Of a stretch of DNA of 64,000 nucleotides, positions 16,929 to 26,386 are shown piece after piece. Source of the stretch: GYS-P2D sp964489125 (GTDB taxonomy: Bacteria > Bacteroidota > Bacteroidia > Chitinophagales > Saprospiraceae); assembly GCA_964489125.1 (NCBI GenBank), contig CAZAXY010000001.1, forward strand, positions 1-64,000, written 5' to 3'. Below the pieces are notes generated by a model that saw only the letters and a program-made list of their open reading frames with translations, was not told where the DNA came from and did not search any database. A program made the translations under genes and the position numbers. Within the stretch, counting starts at the first letter, position 1, and the number at the start of each line of letters is the position of its first letter.

Positions 16929-17972
16929 TTAATCTCTTATATATGGATAATCCTCTTGAACGTAATTATCTATATATAACTCCTGTGGATCAGGCAATGG
17001 CGAGTTCTCTGCGAATTCCGCAGCTTCCGCTATTTCCTCCTTGATCTTAGCTTTTATAGCATCAATTTCTTTCTGACTTGCAATCTTATTTTTGATAATT
17101 GTTTTCTCCGTAACAGAGATAGGATCCAAATCTTTATAGTGTGCTAATTCTTCTTTTGTCCGGTACTTAGCAGGATCAGATACCGAGTGTCCTCTATACC
17201 GGTAAGTTTTTATTTCTAAAAAATAAGGGCCTTTTCCTGCTCTGATATGTGCGGCTGCTTCCTCAAGAGCATCATGAACGCTCTCAGGAGACATGCCATC
17301 AACCGCTTTGTTAGGCATGTTGAATGCATCGCCGACCTGGTGGATCTCAGTAACATTACTCGTACGTTTCACAGATGTACCCATCGCATAGCCGTTGTTC
17401 TCACAGATATATAATACGGGTAAATTCCAACTCATCGCCATGTTAAATGACTCATACAAGGCTCCCTGTCTTGATGCCCCATCACCGAACATGCATACCG
17501 CAAGGTTATCAGTACCTCTATACTTCTCGGCGAAGCCAATTCCTGTACCAATGGGAATCTGGGCTCCTACAATACCATTACCACCGAAGTAATTCAACTC
17601 TTTAGAGAAGAAGTGCATACTACCACCTTTACCGCCAACACAACCAGTAGCACGACCATATAGCTCCGCCATACATGACTTAGAGCTCAGGCCTCTTGAC
17701 AGAGCAATCCCATGCTGGCGATATGCTGTAACAACTTTATCGTCAGGTCTGAGCGCAGAGACCATACCTGCTGTGATCGCCTCTTGACCGATGTAAACAT
17801 GGCAAAAACCTCTAATCTTCTGCTGAGAATATGCCATCAGCGCTCTTTCTTCAAAACGTCTGACTCTTAGCATGACCTCATACCAGTTTAGGTAAGTCGC
17901 TTTGCCATACTTATTCTTTGGCTTTTTCGCAGATGTTTTCTTTCTTGTCGCTGTCTTAGTTGCTACTGCCAT
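16929..17972 (-). CDS. pdhA: Pyruvate dehydrogenase E1 component, alpha subunit
   Basis: Thiamine-diphosphate-dependent decarboxylating subunit of the pyruvate dehydrogenase complex. The cofactor motif starts at Gly163 (GDGASRQGALYE) and ends in CENN (Asn192-193). The conserved active-site loop YRYRGHSVSDPAKYR is present, as are GFCHVYIGQEA and GGKGGSMHFF. The 347-residue protein has an N-terminal basic extension rich in Lys, Ala and Thr (first 22 residues). No E1 beta or E2 gene is adjacent, so those subunits are encoded elsewhere. It is probably monocistronic, with a -7 element 19 nt upstream. Confidence 0.96.
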   Translation of the reverse strand: MAVATKTATRKKTSAKKPKNKYGKATYLNWYEVMLRVRRFEERALMAYSQQKIRGFCHVYIGQEAITAGMVSALRPDDKVVTAYRQHGIALSRGLSSKSCMAELYGRATGCVGGKGGSMHFFSKELNYFGGNGIVGAQIPIGTGIGFAEKYRGTDNLAVCMFGDGASRQGALYESFNMAMSWNLPVLYICENNGYAMGTSVKRTSNVTEIHQVGDAFNMPNKAVDGMSPESVHDALEEAAAHIRAGKGPYFLEIKTYRYRGHSVSDPAKYRTKEELAHYKDLDPISVTEKTIIKNKIASQKEIDAIKAKIKEEIAEAAEFAENSPLPDPQELYIDNYVQEDYPYIRD

Positions 17973-17991
17973 AAAAGGATTAATTGAGCTG

Positions 17992-17999
17992 CAAAAATA
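17992..17999 (-). promoter_or_regulatory. Bacteroidota-type -7 promoter element (TATTTTTG)
   Basis: A perfect TAnnTTTG match on the minus strand, 19 nt before the pdhA ATG. It is identical to the element in front of the TPR-ribH operon. Confidence 0.45.
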
Positions 18000-18090
18000 A
18001 GGATTATATTAAGCTAAATCTCTTGTGTGACTATGATTTTAAAATTATGATGGAATCGATTCTAACTAGCAACCAGACCAGTGCCGTCAA

Positions 18091-19185
18091 ATGAAAATAG
18101 AACACTTATCACTTCATAATTTCAAAAATTACAACAAGCTAATTCTCCAGTTTGATCATAAGGTGAACCTATTTTATGGACTAAATGGTAGTGGTAAGAC
18201 TAATCTGCTCGATGCTATTTACTTTTTATCAATATCCAAAAGCTACTTTACAAGTGGTGATCGATTTATTACGAGGCACGATCAAGATTTTTATCGCACG
18301 CAAGGAGTGTTTAGAAATGAGAAGTCTGCCATCAAAGTATGCGTCAAGAAAAAACAAAATGAGAAGAAGACGATTGAGCTTCAAGATAAAAAACTCAAAA
18401 CAGCCTCAGAACTCATCGGAAAAATACCCCTTGTACTAGTCGCTCCTGATGATATCAAGATCGTTAAACAGGGTAGTAAGGAGCGCAGGGATTTTATCAA
18501 TCGTATGATCTGCATGTCTCATAGACCCTACCTCTCTGAACTGATCACACACAACAGAGTGCTAGCACAGAAGAATGCTCTTCTGAAGAGCCCAGGGGCA
18601 ATTGATTTTGATCTGATGGATCAATACAATGAACAATTGATCAAGTTGGGAATATCCATCAGTAAGGGGCGCTCTACATTGGTATCGCAATTCAAGAACT
18701 ATGTAAGAGATACTTATAGTCAAATATCAGATGGAGCTGAAGAAGTAGATATACAATACCAAAGCCAGTTTCAATCAACCGACATTGCTCAACAGTATAT
18801 TGCCATGCAGCCTGACGAGATAAGGAGTAAACGGATCATGATGGGTATTCATAAGGATGATTTTGAGTTTACTATAAACAATCAGCCTCTCAAGAAAATA
18901 GGATCACAAGGGCAAATCAAGTCATTTGTATATGCTCTAAGAATCGGAGAGTATATGTATCTCAAAGATCATCTGTCAGAGAAACCAATTCTTATGTTGG
19001 ATGATTACTTCGAAAAATTGGATACTAAGCGCTTAGAACTACTTACAAGGTTTTTAAAAGACGATACTTTTGATCAAGTATTCCTGTCAGATACGGAACT
19101 TGAGCGCACTTCCAGATTGTTGACTAAATTTGAGATCCCATTTAGCGCCTACCTAATACAAAATGGAGAAATCCTAAAGCAGTAG
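18091..19185 (+). CDS. recF: DNA replication and repair protein RecF
   Basis: SMC-like ATPase that loads RecA at gaps with RecO and RecR. It has the N-terminal LSLHNFKNYNKL, Walker A GLNGSGKTNLLDAI (about residues 31-44), the signature-like QGQIKSFVYALRI and Walker B ILMLDDYFEKLD followed by a D-loop. The 364-residue length is normal. The DUF721 gene follows after 4 bp, an association seen often in Bacteroidota. Confidence 0.96.
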   Translation: MKIEHLSLHNFKNYNKLILQFDHKVNLFYGLNGSGKTNLLDAIYFLSISKSYFTSGDRFITRHDQDFYRTQGVFRNEKSAIKVCVKKKQNEKKTIELQDKKLKTASELIGKIPLVLVAPDDIKIVKQGSKERRDFINRMICMSHRPYLSELITHNRVLAQKNALLKSPGAIDFDLMDQYNEQLIKLGISISKGRSTLVSQFKNYVRDTYSQISDGAEEVDIQYQSQFQSTDIAQQYIAMQPDEIRSKRIMMGIHKDDFEFTINNQPLKKIGSQGQIKSFVYALRIGEYMYLKDHLSEKPILMLDDYFEKLDTKRLELLTRFLKDDTFDQVFLSDTELERTSRLLTKFEIPFSAYLIQNGEILKQ

Positions 19186-19189
19186 AATC

Positions 19190-19468
19190 ATGGACTTACA
19201 TATCAAAGACGTCTTGAAGAACTTAGTCAATGATTCTTCTCTGAGTCAGGGATATCAGAGTAATAAAGTTGAGCAATTCTGGAATGAGCGCATGCCACAG
19301 AGCATCGCAAGTAGAACCACTAAAGCCACGGTCAAAGGAAACACTCTTCATCTTACTATCAACTCGGCAGCTCTAAAAAATGAACTCTTCAATAGTAAGG
19401 CAAAAATCATCGACATGATAAATGAGCACCTAGGCTCACAGCTCATAAAAGAAGTCATCTTTCATTAA
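19190..19468 (+). CDS. DUF721 (DciA-like) protein
   Basis: A 92-residue protein consisting of one DUF721 domain, with a basic mid-part and the typical TLHLTINSAALKNELFNSKAKIIDMIN. The family includes DciA, a loader of the replicative helicase in bacteria that lack DnaC/DnaI; short Bacteroidota members have not been clearly tested. Its position directly after recF is consistent with a DNA-replication role. It ends with a 4-bp overlap on the convergent protease gene. Confidence 0.85.
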   Translation: MDLHIKDVLKNLVNDSSLSQGYQSNKVEQFWNERMPQSIASRTTKATVKGNTLHLTINSAALKNELFNSKAKIIDMINEHLGSQLIKEVIFH

Positions 19469-21141
19469 GCGCTGGGCTTAGATGACTTAATTTTCTTTTT
19501 GCCTTTAGTCTGAGAAGCTTTGATGAATGCAGCCTTAGCATTTACTATTCCATCAGAAACAGATAGCTCACTAAATCTTACTAAGTCTTCGCTTCCCGGT
19601 TGCTTCACCATCGCATTCAATGGAGTAGTCGTCGAAAGCAAAATTTCTTTTACCTGAACTGCTGATAGTTTAGGGAAGTAAGATCGTAACATGGCTGCTA
19701 CACCGGCCACGACAGGTGCTGCCATACTCGTACCTTGCTGAATCTGATAAGTGTCATCTGGTGTTGTAGAATTTATATTTTGACCTGGAGCAAATAAATC
19801 AACATCTGTATCTCCATAGTTCGAAAACGTTGCAACGATATTTTCATCATTGGAGTTAGTAATCGCTCCAACAGAAATCCAAGCCTTAGGCTTTTTCTTC
19901 TTCCAAAAGAGAAATCCCTTGGCTTTTTCATAAGTGTCATTAGGATAGTTATCTGCTACGTCAATATTCTCAGAAGAGTTACCTGCTGCATGGACTAGGA
20001 GCACGTCATTTTTTTCGGCGTATCTAACAGCGTCATCGACGTAGCCTTTCTCTGGTGATAGACCTTTGCCAAAGCTCATATTGATAATCTGAGCACCGTT
20101 ATCAACGGCATATCGTATCGCATTTGCTACATCTTTATCCCGCTCATCTCCGTCGGGAACTGCTCGGAGAACCATGATGCGCGCATCCGCAGAGACACCA
20201 TTGATGCCAAGCCCATTATTGCGTTCTGCAGCAATAATACCTGACACATGTGTGCCATGGGTCGCATCTGGCCCTTCTACGAGATTATTGCCATAGCTTC
20301 TATCATCAAAATCATAATAGTTGTCACCTACGATAGTACGTGGATTAAAGTCTACATTGTAGTTGTACTTAAACTTATTGCCAAAATAGTTCAAGGCATC
20401 ATATAAATCTGGTGGTAATAACAGACTTTCAATATCCTCTAATGTCGGAGTCCTTCCTATATCTCCCGCTACCGCCTGAATGACATTAGTAGATACTTGA
20501 TCTTCACGAGATGTACCATTCTTAAGAGAATCTATCAGTGCTGGCGTAAGGTCACCCTCGCCAGTAAATTCATGCATATAATCCAGGATGCCTTCATAGA
20601 AAGTTATGGCATTATTATACTCGTCATATCGGGACTTCCCAGTGCTGATTTCTTTTTCAATTTTACGACCCCATTCGTTGTATTGATTGTATTCTTCAAG
20701 AGCCTCACCTGTAAGGCCTTGGGGATCACGATCGCCATATTTCTTCTGGAGTTTGACGTAAGCACGTGTCATTTCATAAGTGTCGGCATCAACTTGTTTG
20801 CCGTCTTTACCGCCGATAAAATTCCACCCATTGATATCATCGATGTAACCATTCTTATCATCATCGATCCCATTACCCGGTATCTCATCGGTATTAATCC
20901 AAATCTTGTTGACCAGATCTACATGTTCGATATCTACACCTGAATCAATTACTGCCACTACTACTGAGGATCCTTTTTTGTCCTTGATGATGGTCGAGTA
21001 AACCTCATCAGTACCTATGTTATATGGCGTATCTGCCGTGACTGAACCATGGTACCAATTACTGCTCTGAGCAATCAGGTTAGTTGAAAATAATAGAGAT
21101 GCAATAACTGAAATTGAAAAAACAAGTACTTCTTTAATCAC
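19465..21141 (-). CDS. Secreted subtilisin-like serine protease (S8 family)
   Basis: Exported protease with a signal peptide (about residues 1-25, ending NLIAQ). The catalytic triad is complete: Asp66 in VAVIDSGVD, His298 in HGTHVSGIIA and Ser472 in GTSMAAPVVAG. The oxyanion Asn lies in HAAGNSSEN. Between Asp and His there is an unusually long insert of about 180 residues with a helical, charged segment, known from related Bacteroidota S8 enzymes. There is no pro-domain before the Asp and no C-terminal T9SS sorting domain; the C terminus is a short Lys/Ser-rich tail. Periplasmic or outer-membrane location is inferred. Confidence 0.92.
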   Translation of the reverse strand: MIKEVLVFSISVIASLLFSTNLIAQSSNWYHGSVTADTPYNIGTDEVYSTIIKDKKGSSVVVAVIDSGVDIEHVDLVNKIWINTDEIPGNGIDDDKNGYIDDINGWNFIGGKDGKQVDADTYEMTRAYVKLQKKYGDRDPQGLTGEALEEYNQYNEWGRKIEKEISTGKSRYDEYNNAITFYEGILDYMHEFTGEGDLTPALIDSLKNGTSREDQVSTNVIQAVAGDIGRTPTLEDIESLLLPPDLYDALNYFGNKFKYNYNVDFNPRTIVGDNYYDFDDRSYGNNLVEGPDATHGTHVSGIIAAERNNGLGINGVSADARIMVLRAVPDGDERDKDVANAIRYAVDNGAQIINMSFGKGLSPEKGYVDDAVRYAEKNDVLLVHAAGNSSENIDVADNYPNDTYEKAKGFLFWKKKKPKAWISVGAITNSNDENIVATFSNYGDTDVDLFAPGQNINSTTPDDTYQIQQGTSMAAPVVAGVAAMLRSYFPKLSAVQVKEILLSTTTPLNAMVKQPGSEDLVRFSELSVSDGIVNAKAAFIKASQTKGKKKIKSSKPSA

Positions 21142-21230
21142 TTTGATAATCTTTGAATCTACCTTATATAATCGTTGAGAATAAAGCTATGTTGCACATT
21201 AGCTCACATTAACATTATTTTACAAGCGTC

Positions 21231-21238
21231 CAAAAGTA
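21231..21238 (-). promoter_or_regulatory. Bacteroidota-type -7 promoter element (TACTTTTG)
   Basis: A perfect TAnnTTTG match on the minus strand, 90 nt upstream of the protease ATG, in the divergent gap with recQ. The long leader makes assignment to the protease gene less certain. Confidence 0.35.
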
Positions 21239-21257
21239 GTATAAAACAGAATAAAGC

Positions 21258-23147
21258 TTGGGGTCTATATCCATTAACAGGGCAATAGCCGACTTAATAC
21301 AGCATTGGAACTACAATTCTTTGCGTCCAAAGCAAGAAGAAGTAATCACTGCGTTGAGCAATCAAAACAAGGTCTTAGCCTTACTGCCTACTGGTGGAGG
21401 AAAGTCATTATGCTATCAACTTCCTGCACTTCAGTTAGAGGGACTCACGCTCGTAATATCCCCGCTTATTGCATTGATGGAAGACCAAGTTAATGCCCTA
21501 AAAAAACGTGGCATAGTGGCTAAAGCCATTCATTCAGGCTTAAGCTCAAAAGACATTGATAGACTGTTATCTAATATAAATTACGATCAAACCAAGTTGT
21601 TATATGTATCGCCAGAGCGATTAAGGACTGAAAGCTTCTTGAAAAGACTGAGCCAATATCAGATATCAATGCTGGCTGTTGATGAAGCTCATTGTATCTC
21701 TCAATGGGGGCATGACTTCCGTCCAGCATACCAGATGATAAATAAATTTATTACCATCAATAAACCGGATAAGATTATCGCTTTAACTGGTACAGCTAAT
21801 GAAAACACGATAGCTGAAATATGTAGTGAGCTTACAATTCCAAAAACTGCTATCGTCAAAGACAGCTTCTTACGAGACAATATCAAGTTGAATGTCACTA
21901 AGAGCAAGGATAAAATGAATGATATCCTGAAACTTGTCAAGAAGATTCCGGCCAAAACAATCGTTTACACCCGAAGCCGTAGAAATGTAGAGATGATCGC
22001 TTCATTCTTGAAGTCGCACAATATTCGTGCATCTCACTATCATGCTGGTTTATCGTTTTCTGATAAGAATACAATTCAAGATCAATTCCTAAGAGGAGAA
22101 AGACAAGTCATAGCTTCAACTAATGCTTTTGGTATGGGTATCGACATTCCTGATATTGCACAGATCATACACTACGATATACCTCCCTCTCTTGAAGAAT
22201 ATTATCAAGAGATCGGAAGAGCAGGTCGCAATGGTGCGATGAGCAGAGCGTCGCTTTTGTACGATGATTCCGATCTCAGTTATCACAAATCTCGGGTAAT
22301 ATCAGAATTTCCGTCGTTTGATAGTTTGTATTCGACCTACTCTAAAGTGCATCGATATTATAACAATTTAATCAACGAAGGTGAAGGTAAAAGAAGGGCT
22401 CTTAAACTCGTCCATCTTGCTCAAGCTCTGGGTATTGGAAGTAGCATTCTACTCAATCAATTACAGGCATTAAGCAAATTAAATTGCCTCACCATAGATG
22501 ATAATCCACGGGATGTACATAGCATAAAGTATACGCTATCCCCTCGTGATTTTCGTGAGATGAACTTAGATGAAACGCTAAGTGATGTGCGTGACTTCCT
22601 CATGAGACATTACGCCGATCAAGCAGATGAGTGGAACAAAGTGAATGTAGAAAGCATGGCACGCAAGATGCAGACAAATCCTGACCAGATTATTGGATAT
22701 CTAAATCACTTAAAGGCTAAAAGAACTATAAAATATCATTGTTTGGATCAGGGCCTTATCATCACTTTTAATGAAGGGCGATTGAATAAAAAAGACTTCA
22801 GTCATAAAGCAAACCGATACACCAAGCTACGACAAATCAAAGAGGATAGAATGGATGCGATGCAAGGATATATCAATTGTCAGGGATGTCTGAATAGCTA
22901 TCTGCTGCAATACTTTAATGAGAAACATCCTGATCATTGTAAGCTCTGTAATAATTGTTTAGCATTCAACCTTAAGGTACGCTCTATGCAAGACATAGAG
23001 GCAATGACGCGTGCAGAATTAAAGCAGACATTACTACAGGCAGTGGAGGATAAGGATCATACCTTGCTCAAGCAGCTTCAAACCATGTCATCAGAAGGGA
23101 TTATCAACTTAGATATAAAGAGTGTGCTAGCCGATGAAGCACTATGA
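21258..23147 (+). CDS. recQ: ATP-dependent DNA helicase RecQ
   Basis: Superfamily 2 3'-5' helicase. Motif 0 reads SLRPKQEEVI, Walker A LLPTGGGKS (residues 42-50), the DEAH box sits in AVDEAHCISQWGHDFRPAY, and motif VI is YYQEIGRAGRNG. The RecQ-C-terminal zinc site is present as CQGC...CKLCNNC near residue 565. At 629 residues it lacks the HRDC domain. The start is a TTG at 21258 with no better ATG upstream, so the exact N terminus is uncertain. The next gene starts inside its 3' end (14-bp overlap). Confidence 0.95.
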   Translation: MGSISINRAIADLIQHWNYNSLRPKQEEVITALSNQNKVLALLPTGGGKSLCYQLPALQLEGLTLVISPLIALMEDQVNALKKRGIVAKAIHSGLSSKDIDRLLSNINYDQTKLLYVSPERLRTESFLKRLSQYQISMLAVDEAHCISQWGHDFRPAYQMINKFITINKPDKIIALTGTANENTIAEICSELTIPKTAIVKDSFLRDNIKLNVTKSKDKMNDILKLVKKIPAKTIVYTRSRRNVEMIASFLKSHNIRASHYHAGLSFSDKNTIQDQFLRGERQVIASTNAFGMGIDIPDIAQIIHYDIPPSLEEYYQEIGRAGRNGAMSRASLLYDDSDLSYHKSRVISEFPSFDSLYSTYSKVHRYYNNLINEGEGKRRALKLVHLAQALGIGSSILLNQLQALSKLNCLTIDDNPRDVHSIKYTLSPRDFREMNLDETLSDVRDFLMRHYADQADEWNKVNVESMARKMQTNPDQIIGYLNHLKAKRTIKYHCLDQGLIITFNEGRLNKKDFSHKANRYTKLRQIKEDRMDAMQGYINCQGCLNSYLLQYFNEKHPDHCKLCNNCLAFNLKVRSMQDIEAMTRAELKQTLLQAVEDKDHTLLKQLQTMSSEGIINLDIKSVLADEAL

Positions 23148-24243
23148 TCACATATTCATAGTTACTAATGATCTCACTAACGAACGCAGAGTTAAGCGAA
23201 TCATTAATGTGATCATTAATCATAATAGATCGGTTCTCTTGATTGGGCGAGAATTGAAAACATCTAAACCATTGGTTAATGACGGATTCGAACAGCACCG
23301 CATGAAGTGTTGGTTTACCCGTGGGCCATTGTTTTATATGGAGTTCTATCTGCGCACAACCGTGTTAATCCTTAGAAGATTTAGTACTGATCATATCACC
23401 TGCAATGATCTGGACACTATACTGATTGGACGCACTCTTAAGCTATTTAGAGACTTCAAGCTATATCTGGATTGTCATGAGTGGTTTGAGGAAGTGCCAG
23501 AGTTAAACAACAAAACCCTCAAAAGAGGTATATGGAAGTGGATCGCCAAGCGTTGTATGCCCACTACCGATGCGAGATATACAGTGAATTCGATGATTGC
23601 TAAGGAGATGGGTCAGGCCTATAAATGCGAGTTTGAAGTCGTAAGGAATATTAGTCCGACTATTGATAAGATTAACTGGAAGCTGAAAGAAAAACCAGAC
23701 CTATTCAGATTGGTTTATCTAGGAGTACTTAATAAAGGGCGGGGATTAGAGCAACTAATAGCGAGTATGGAGCAATTAGATCAGGTTGAGCTGGATATCA
23801 TAGGAGATGGTGATATAACTGATCAGCTCAGAGAACAGCTTGCCAACAGTCCAGTTAGTGATCGAATAAAAATGCATGGGTCGTTGAAACCTGAACAGTT
23901 CATCCCTATTTTTCAGCGGAGTCATGTTGGTATAAATCTCCTTTTATCCACCAGTAAGAGTTATTATTATTCTTCCGCCAATAAACTACATGACTATATC
24001 AATCATGGATTAATGGTGCTGACGATGAACTATCCGTATTACACCGAGCTATCGAAATCACATGACTCAATTATACTTATAGATAAGCTTGACACTCAAT
24101 TAATATCTCAAGCCATAAATGGAATGATTTCTACTTATGAATTGAAAATCATTGAGACAAATAGGGAAACTTACTTGGCAAACTACAACTGGGAAAAGGA
24201 AGTGCTACGAATTAGAGATATCTACGGGGTCTTTTATGTTTAA
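23134..24243 (+). CDS. GT-B glycosyltransferase (GT4-like)
   Basis: A 369-residue protein with a GT-B layout. The N-terminal half (HIFIVTNDLTNERRVKRI, YLDCHEWFEEVPEL) resembles glycosyltransferase family 4-like donors. The C-terminal half has RLVYLGVLNKGRGLEQLI, the IGDGDITDQL strand, MHGSLKPEQFIPIFQRSHVGINLLL and a sugar-nucleotide site near SSANKLHDYINHGL. The sugar and acceptor cannot be told. It starts inside the 3' end of recQ, so it is translationally coupled, but no functional link to recQ is evident. No other cell-surface sugar genes are adjacent. Confidence 0.85.
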   Translation: MKHYDHIFIVTNDLTNERRVKRIINVIINHNRSVLLIGRELKTSKPLVNDGFEQHRMKCWFTRGPLFYMEFYLRTTVLILRRFSTDHITCNDLDTILIGRTLKLFRDFKLYLDCHEWFEEVPELNNKTLKRGIWKWIAKRCMPTTDARYTVNSMIAKEMGQAYKCEFEVVRNISPTIDKINWKLKEKPDLFRLVYLGVLNKGRGLEQLIASMEQLDQVELDIIGDGDITDQLREQLANSPVSDRIKMHGSLKPEQFIPIFQRSHVGINLLLSTSKSYYYSSANKLHDYINHGLMVLTMNYPYYTELSKSHDSIILIDKLDTQLISQAINGMISTYELKIIETNRETYLANYNWEKEVLRIRDIYGVFYV

Positions 24244-24316
24244 CGGTCAATTTTACCATACATAAGATTATTAGGTAATGTATCATTTTGTTATATTTAG
24301 TATATAAATAAGTATC

Positions 24317-25003
24317 ATGGAACTTAGCAAACCAGAAATTCACTCTCTTGAACAAATTATTCTTCATTCTGAGATACCTTATGAGGATGTTAAGATCGAG
24401 TTATTAGATCGTCTTGCTACTGAAATTGAAATTAGAATGGAGTCTAATCCAGATTTATCTTTTTCAGACGCCTTGCGCTTATCAGCGACTGATGTTAAAG
24501 AAGAGATCATAAGTATACAGAAGGATATAGAACGCCGAGAGAACAGGCAATCAATAGTTGACTCTTTTGGCTTTCGAAACATTAAATCGACTGTGTTATT
24601 TATGTTTTTCACTATAGCCACCTACGGATGTTTCCATTCTTTGGGTACATGGGGTGCGCCCATTGCGTCGAGCATTGTCACCTTTACTATTATCAGTATT
24701 GTGATCGCTGCGATAAGATTGCGTTTTATCTCAAGTCCTGATTCACTTCAGTTAAAATATAGAATGCAGAACTTCTGGATACCACTACTCTTGGCAGCGC
24801 TTATTACGATGATGACGAGTTTTATATTTATCGAAATAATCAATCAGGGGCATTTTTGGACTTATATCAATAAACTCCTTGTCATTCCTGTTTCTTTAGC
24901 CTATGGCTTCTTTTTTAAAGTGATAATTCATGTTCCCACCTCCGGGATCAATGACATTCGTACCAGAGTTGAGTTGGACAAGAAATTTTTGGAGTTGGTA
25001 TAG
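24317..25003 (+). CDS. Membrane protein with N-terminal HAAS-like domain, function unknown
   Basis: A 228-residue protein. The first 75 residues form a helical soluble region (LEQIILHSEIPYEDVKIEL, SFSDALRLSATDVKEEI) like the short HAAS-type domain that precedes membrane helices in some Bacteroidota and Firmicutes proteins. Four hydrophobic segments follow (about 92-107, 115-133, 155-175 and 184-205). I recognise no catalytic motif. It stands alone between a glycosyltransferase and the convergent DUF58 gene. No function is assigned. Confidence 0.7.
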   Translation: MELSKPEIHSLEQIILHSEIPYEDVKIELLDRLATEIEIRMESNPDLSFSDALRLSATDVKEEIISIQKDIERRENRQSIVDSFGFRNIKSTVLFMFFTIATYGCFHSLGTWGAPIASSIVTFTIISIVIAAIRLRFISSPDSLQLKYRMQNFWIPLLLAALITMMTSFIFIEIINQGHFWTYINKLLVIPVSLAYGFFFKVIIHVPTSGINDIRTRVELDKKFLELV

Positions 25004-25060
25004 ACAGATTTTTTGCTCATCAATTTCCTCAAAAGAGCAAGGCAGTATCAGAGTCATAGC

Positions 25061-26386
25061 TCACGTTATCCTACGTGCCTTAAGTTCGAGGTATTTATTG
25101 ATAACGTTGATATTAAGGTCCTCTGGAAGCGTGGTGATGACCTTAATTCCGTAGGTGCTTAGTTGGTTGGCTATTTTTTCTTTTTCGACCACCTTATTCA
25201 TGGCTATGGTATTGGTGTAAATGTCATTGTACTCTTGGGCGGGCTTAATACCTAATTCATACAATCCACGATTTGTAAAGATGATCACGACTAATACATG
25301 TAGCCTATTAAGTTTGATTAGATAGGGTAGCGCCCGCTCCATATCATACCTATGTTCAAAGTTGGTGTAAAGGAAAAAACAGCTCCGACGAGATATACGC
25401 TGTCTAACAAAGAAGTATAAATTCTTGATATCGGTCTCACCATAAGAAGTCGATTCTGCATACAGTGCATCACTGATGCTCAGCAATTGAGACTTTCTGT
25501 TATGCTGTTTTATCCATGTGTCAATTGTAGAGCCGATAGTAATAAGGCCTATGCGATCCATACGTTTCAACACAATATTAGATAGTACCAAGGCACTATT
25601 AATAGAATGCTCAAGTAGCGTAAGCCCATCAAAAGGAGTCTTCATTGATCGACCTTTATCTATAATTACATATACTGATTGTGATTGAGTATCCTGATAT
25701 TGATTGACCATGAATTCATTGCGACGGGCACTTGCCTTCCAATTGATCATCTTAATGTCATCACCTTTTTCATAGTGTTTAATGTGCTCAAATTCATCAT
25801 TTTGCCCCAATCGTCGTACCTTCTTTAAGCCTTTGATCATAGCGGCATTGCTGAACACCTCGAGGTCAAATTTTCTCATCTGTAGAAAAGATGGCACCAC
25901 TGCAACATCTGCATCAGCATCAATAGTCTTTCGCCATTGTAGCAATGAGAAACTATCTTTCTGAAAGAACACATGTAAATCACCAAAGTCATAGACGCCT
26001 CGTACTAAGGGTCTAATACTATAAGAAACTGATTTCTCCGACCTTCCCTCAATAAACTCATGGATAGAAAAATCTCTTATCTGCAGTTGATAAGGTAACT
26101 CGTCTATGAGCTCTATTTTGACACGATTGGATGAATTGTTTGTTATTCGATAGTTTATCTCTTGTTGGTCACCTAGTGCATATCTATCAGGGATCAATCG
26201 ATCTACGGTAACAGAATTTCTCATTGGGGTTATTGAAATCATCTGATATATAGTCGCTATGATTAGAAACAAGAGTAATAGTACCGCCAGATTCATCATG
26301 ATTGGTTGAACAAATGATAGGGCCATTATCAGGCTGATGATACCTAAGCTGATAAAGAAGCGATTAGAAAGAAAAAAGTCTTTCAT
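25061..26386 (-). CDS. DUF58 (von Willebrand A-like) membrane protein
   Basis: Two N-terminal TM segments (about residues 8-27 and 30-50), a beta-rich region and then the DUF58 motif near residue 200: INWKASARRNEFMVNQYQD followed by the vWA-like VYVIIDKGRSM. DUF58 proteins are nearly always encoded with a MoxR ATPase, which is the case here: the start codon overlaps the stop of the moxR gene by one base. The partnership is thought to be chaperone-like assembly of membrane or metal-containing complexes, but no substrate can be inferred. Confidence 0.9.
   Translation of the reverse strand: MKDFFLSNRFFISLGIISLIMALSFVQPIMMNLAVLLLLFLIIATIYQMISITPMRNSVTVDRLIPDRYALGDQQEINYRITNNSSNRVKIELIDELPYQLQIRDFSIHEFIEGRSEKSVSYSIRPLVRGVYDFGDLHVFFQKDSFSLLQWRKTIDADADVAVVPSFLQMRKFDLEVFSNAAMIKGLKKVRRLGQNDEFEHIKHYEKGDDIKMINWKASARRNEFMVNQYQDTQSQSVYVIIDKGRSMKTPFDGLTLLEHSINSALVLSNIVLKRMDRIGLITIGSTIDTWIKQHNRKSQLLSISDALYAESTSYGETDIKNLYFFVRQRISRRSCFFLYTNFEHRYDMERALPYLIKLNRLHVLVVIIFTNRGLYELGIKPAQEYNDIYTNTIAMNKVVEKEKIANQLSTYGIKVITTLPEDLNINVINKYLELKARRIT

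Noticed and set aside
25013..25040. Inverted repeat TTGCTC/GAGCAA between the HAAS-like protein gene and the DUF58 gene
   Set aside because: No T-run follows the stem on either strand; it may be a chance repeat.
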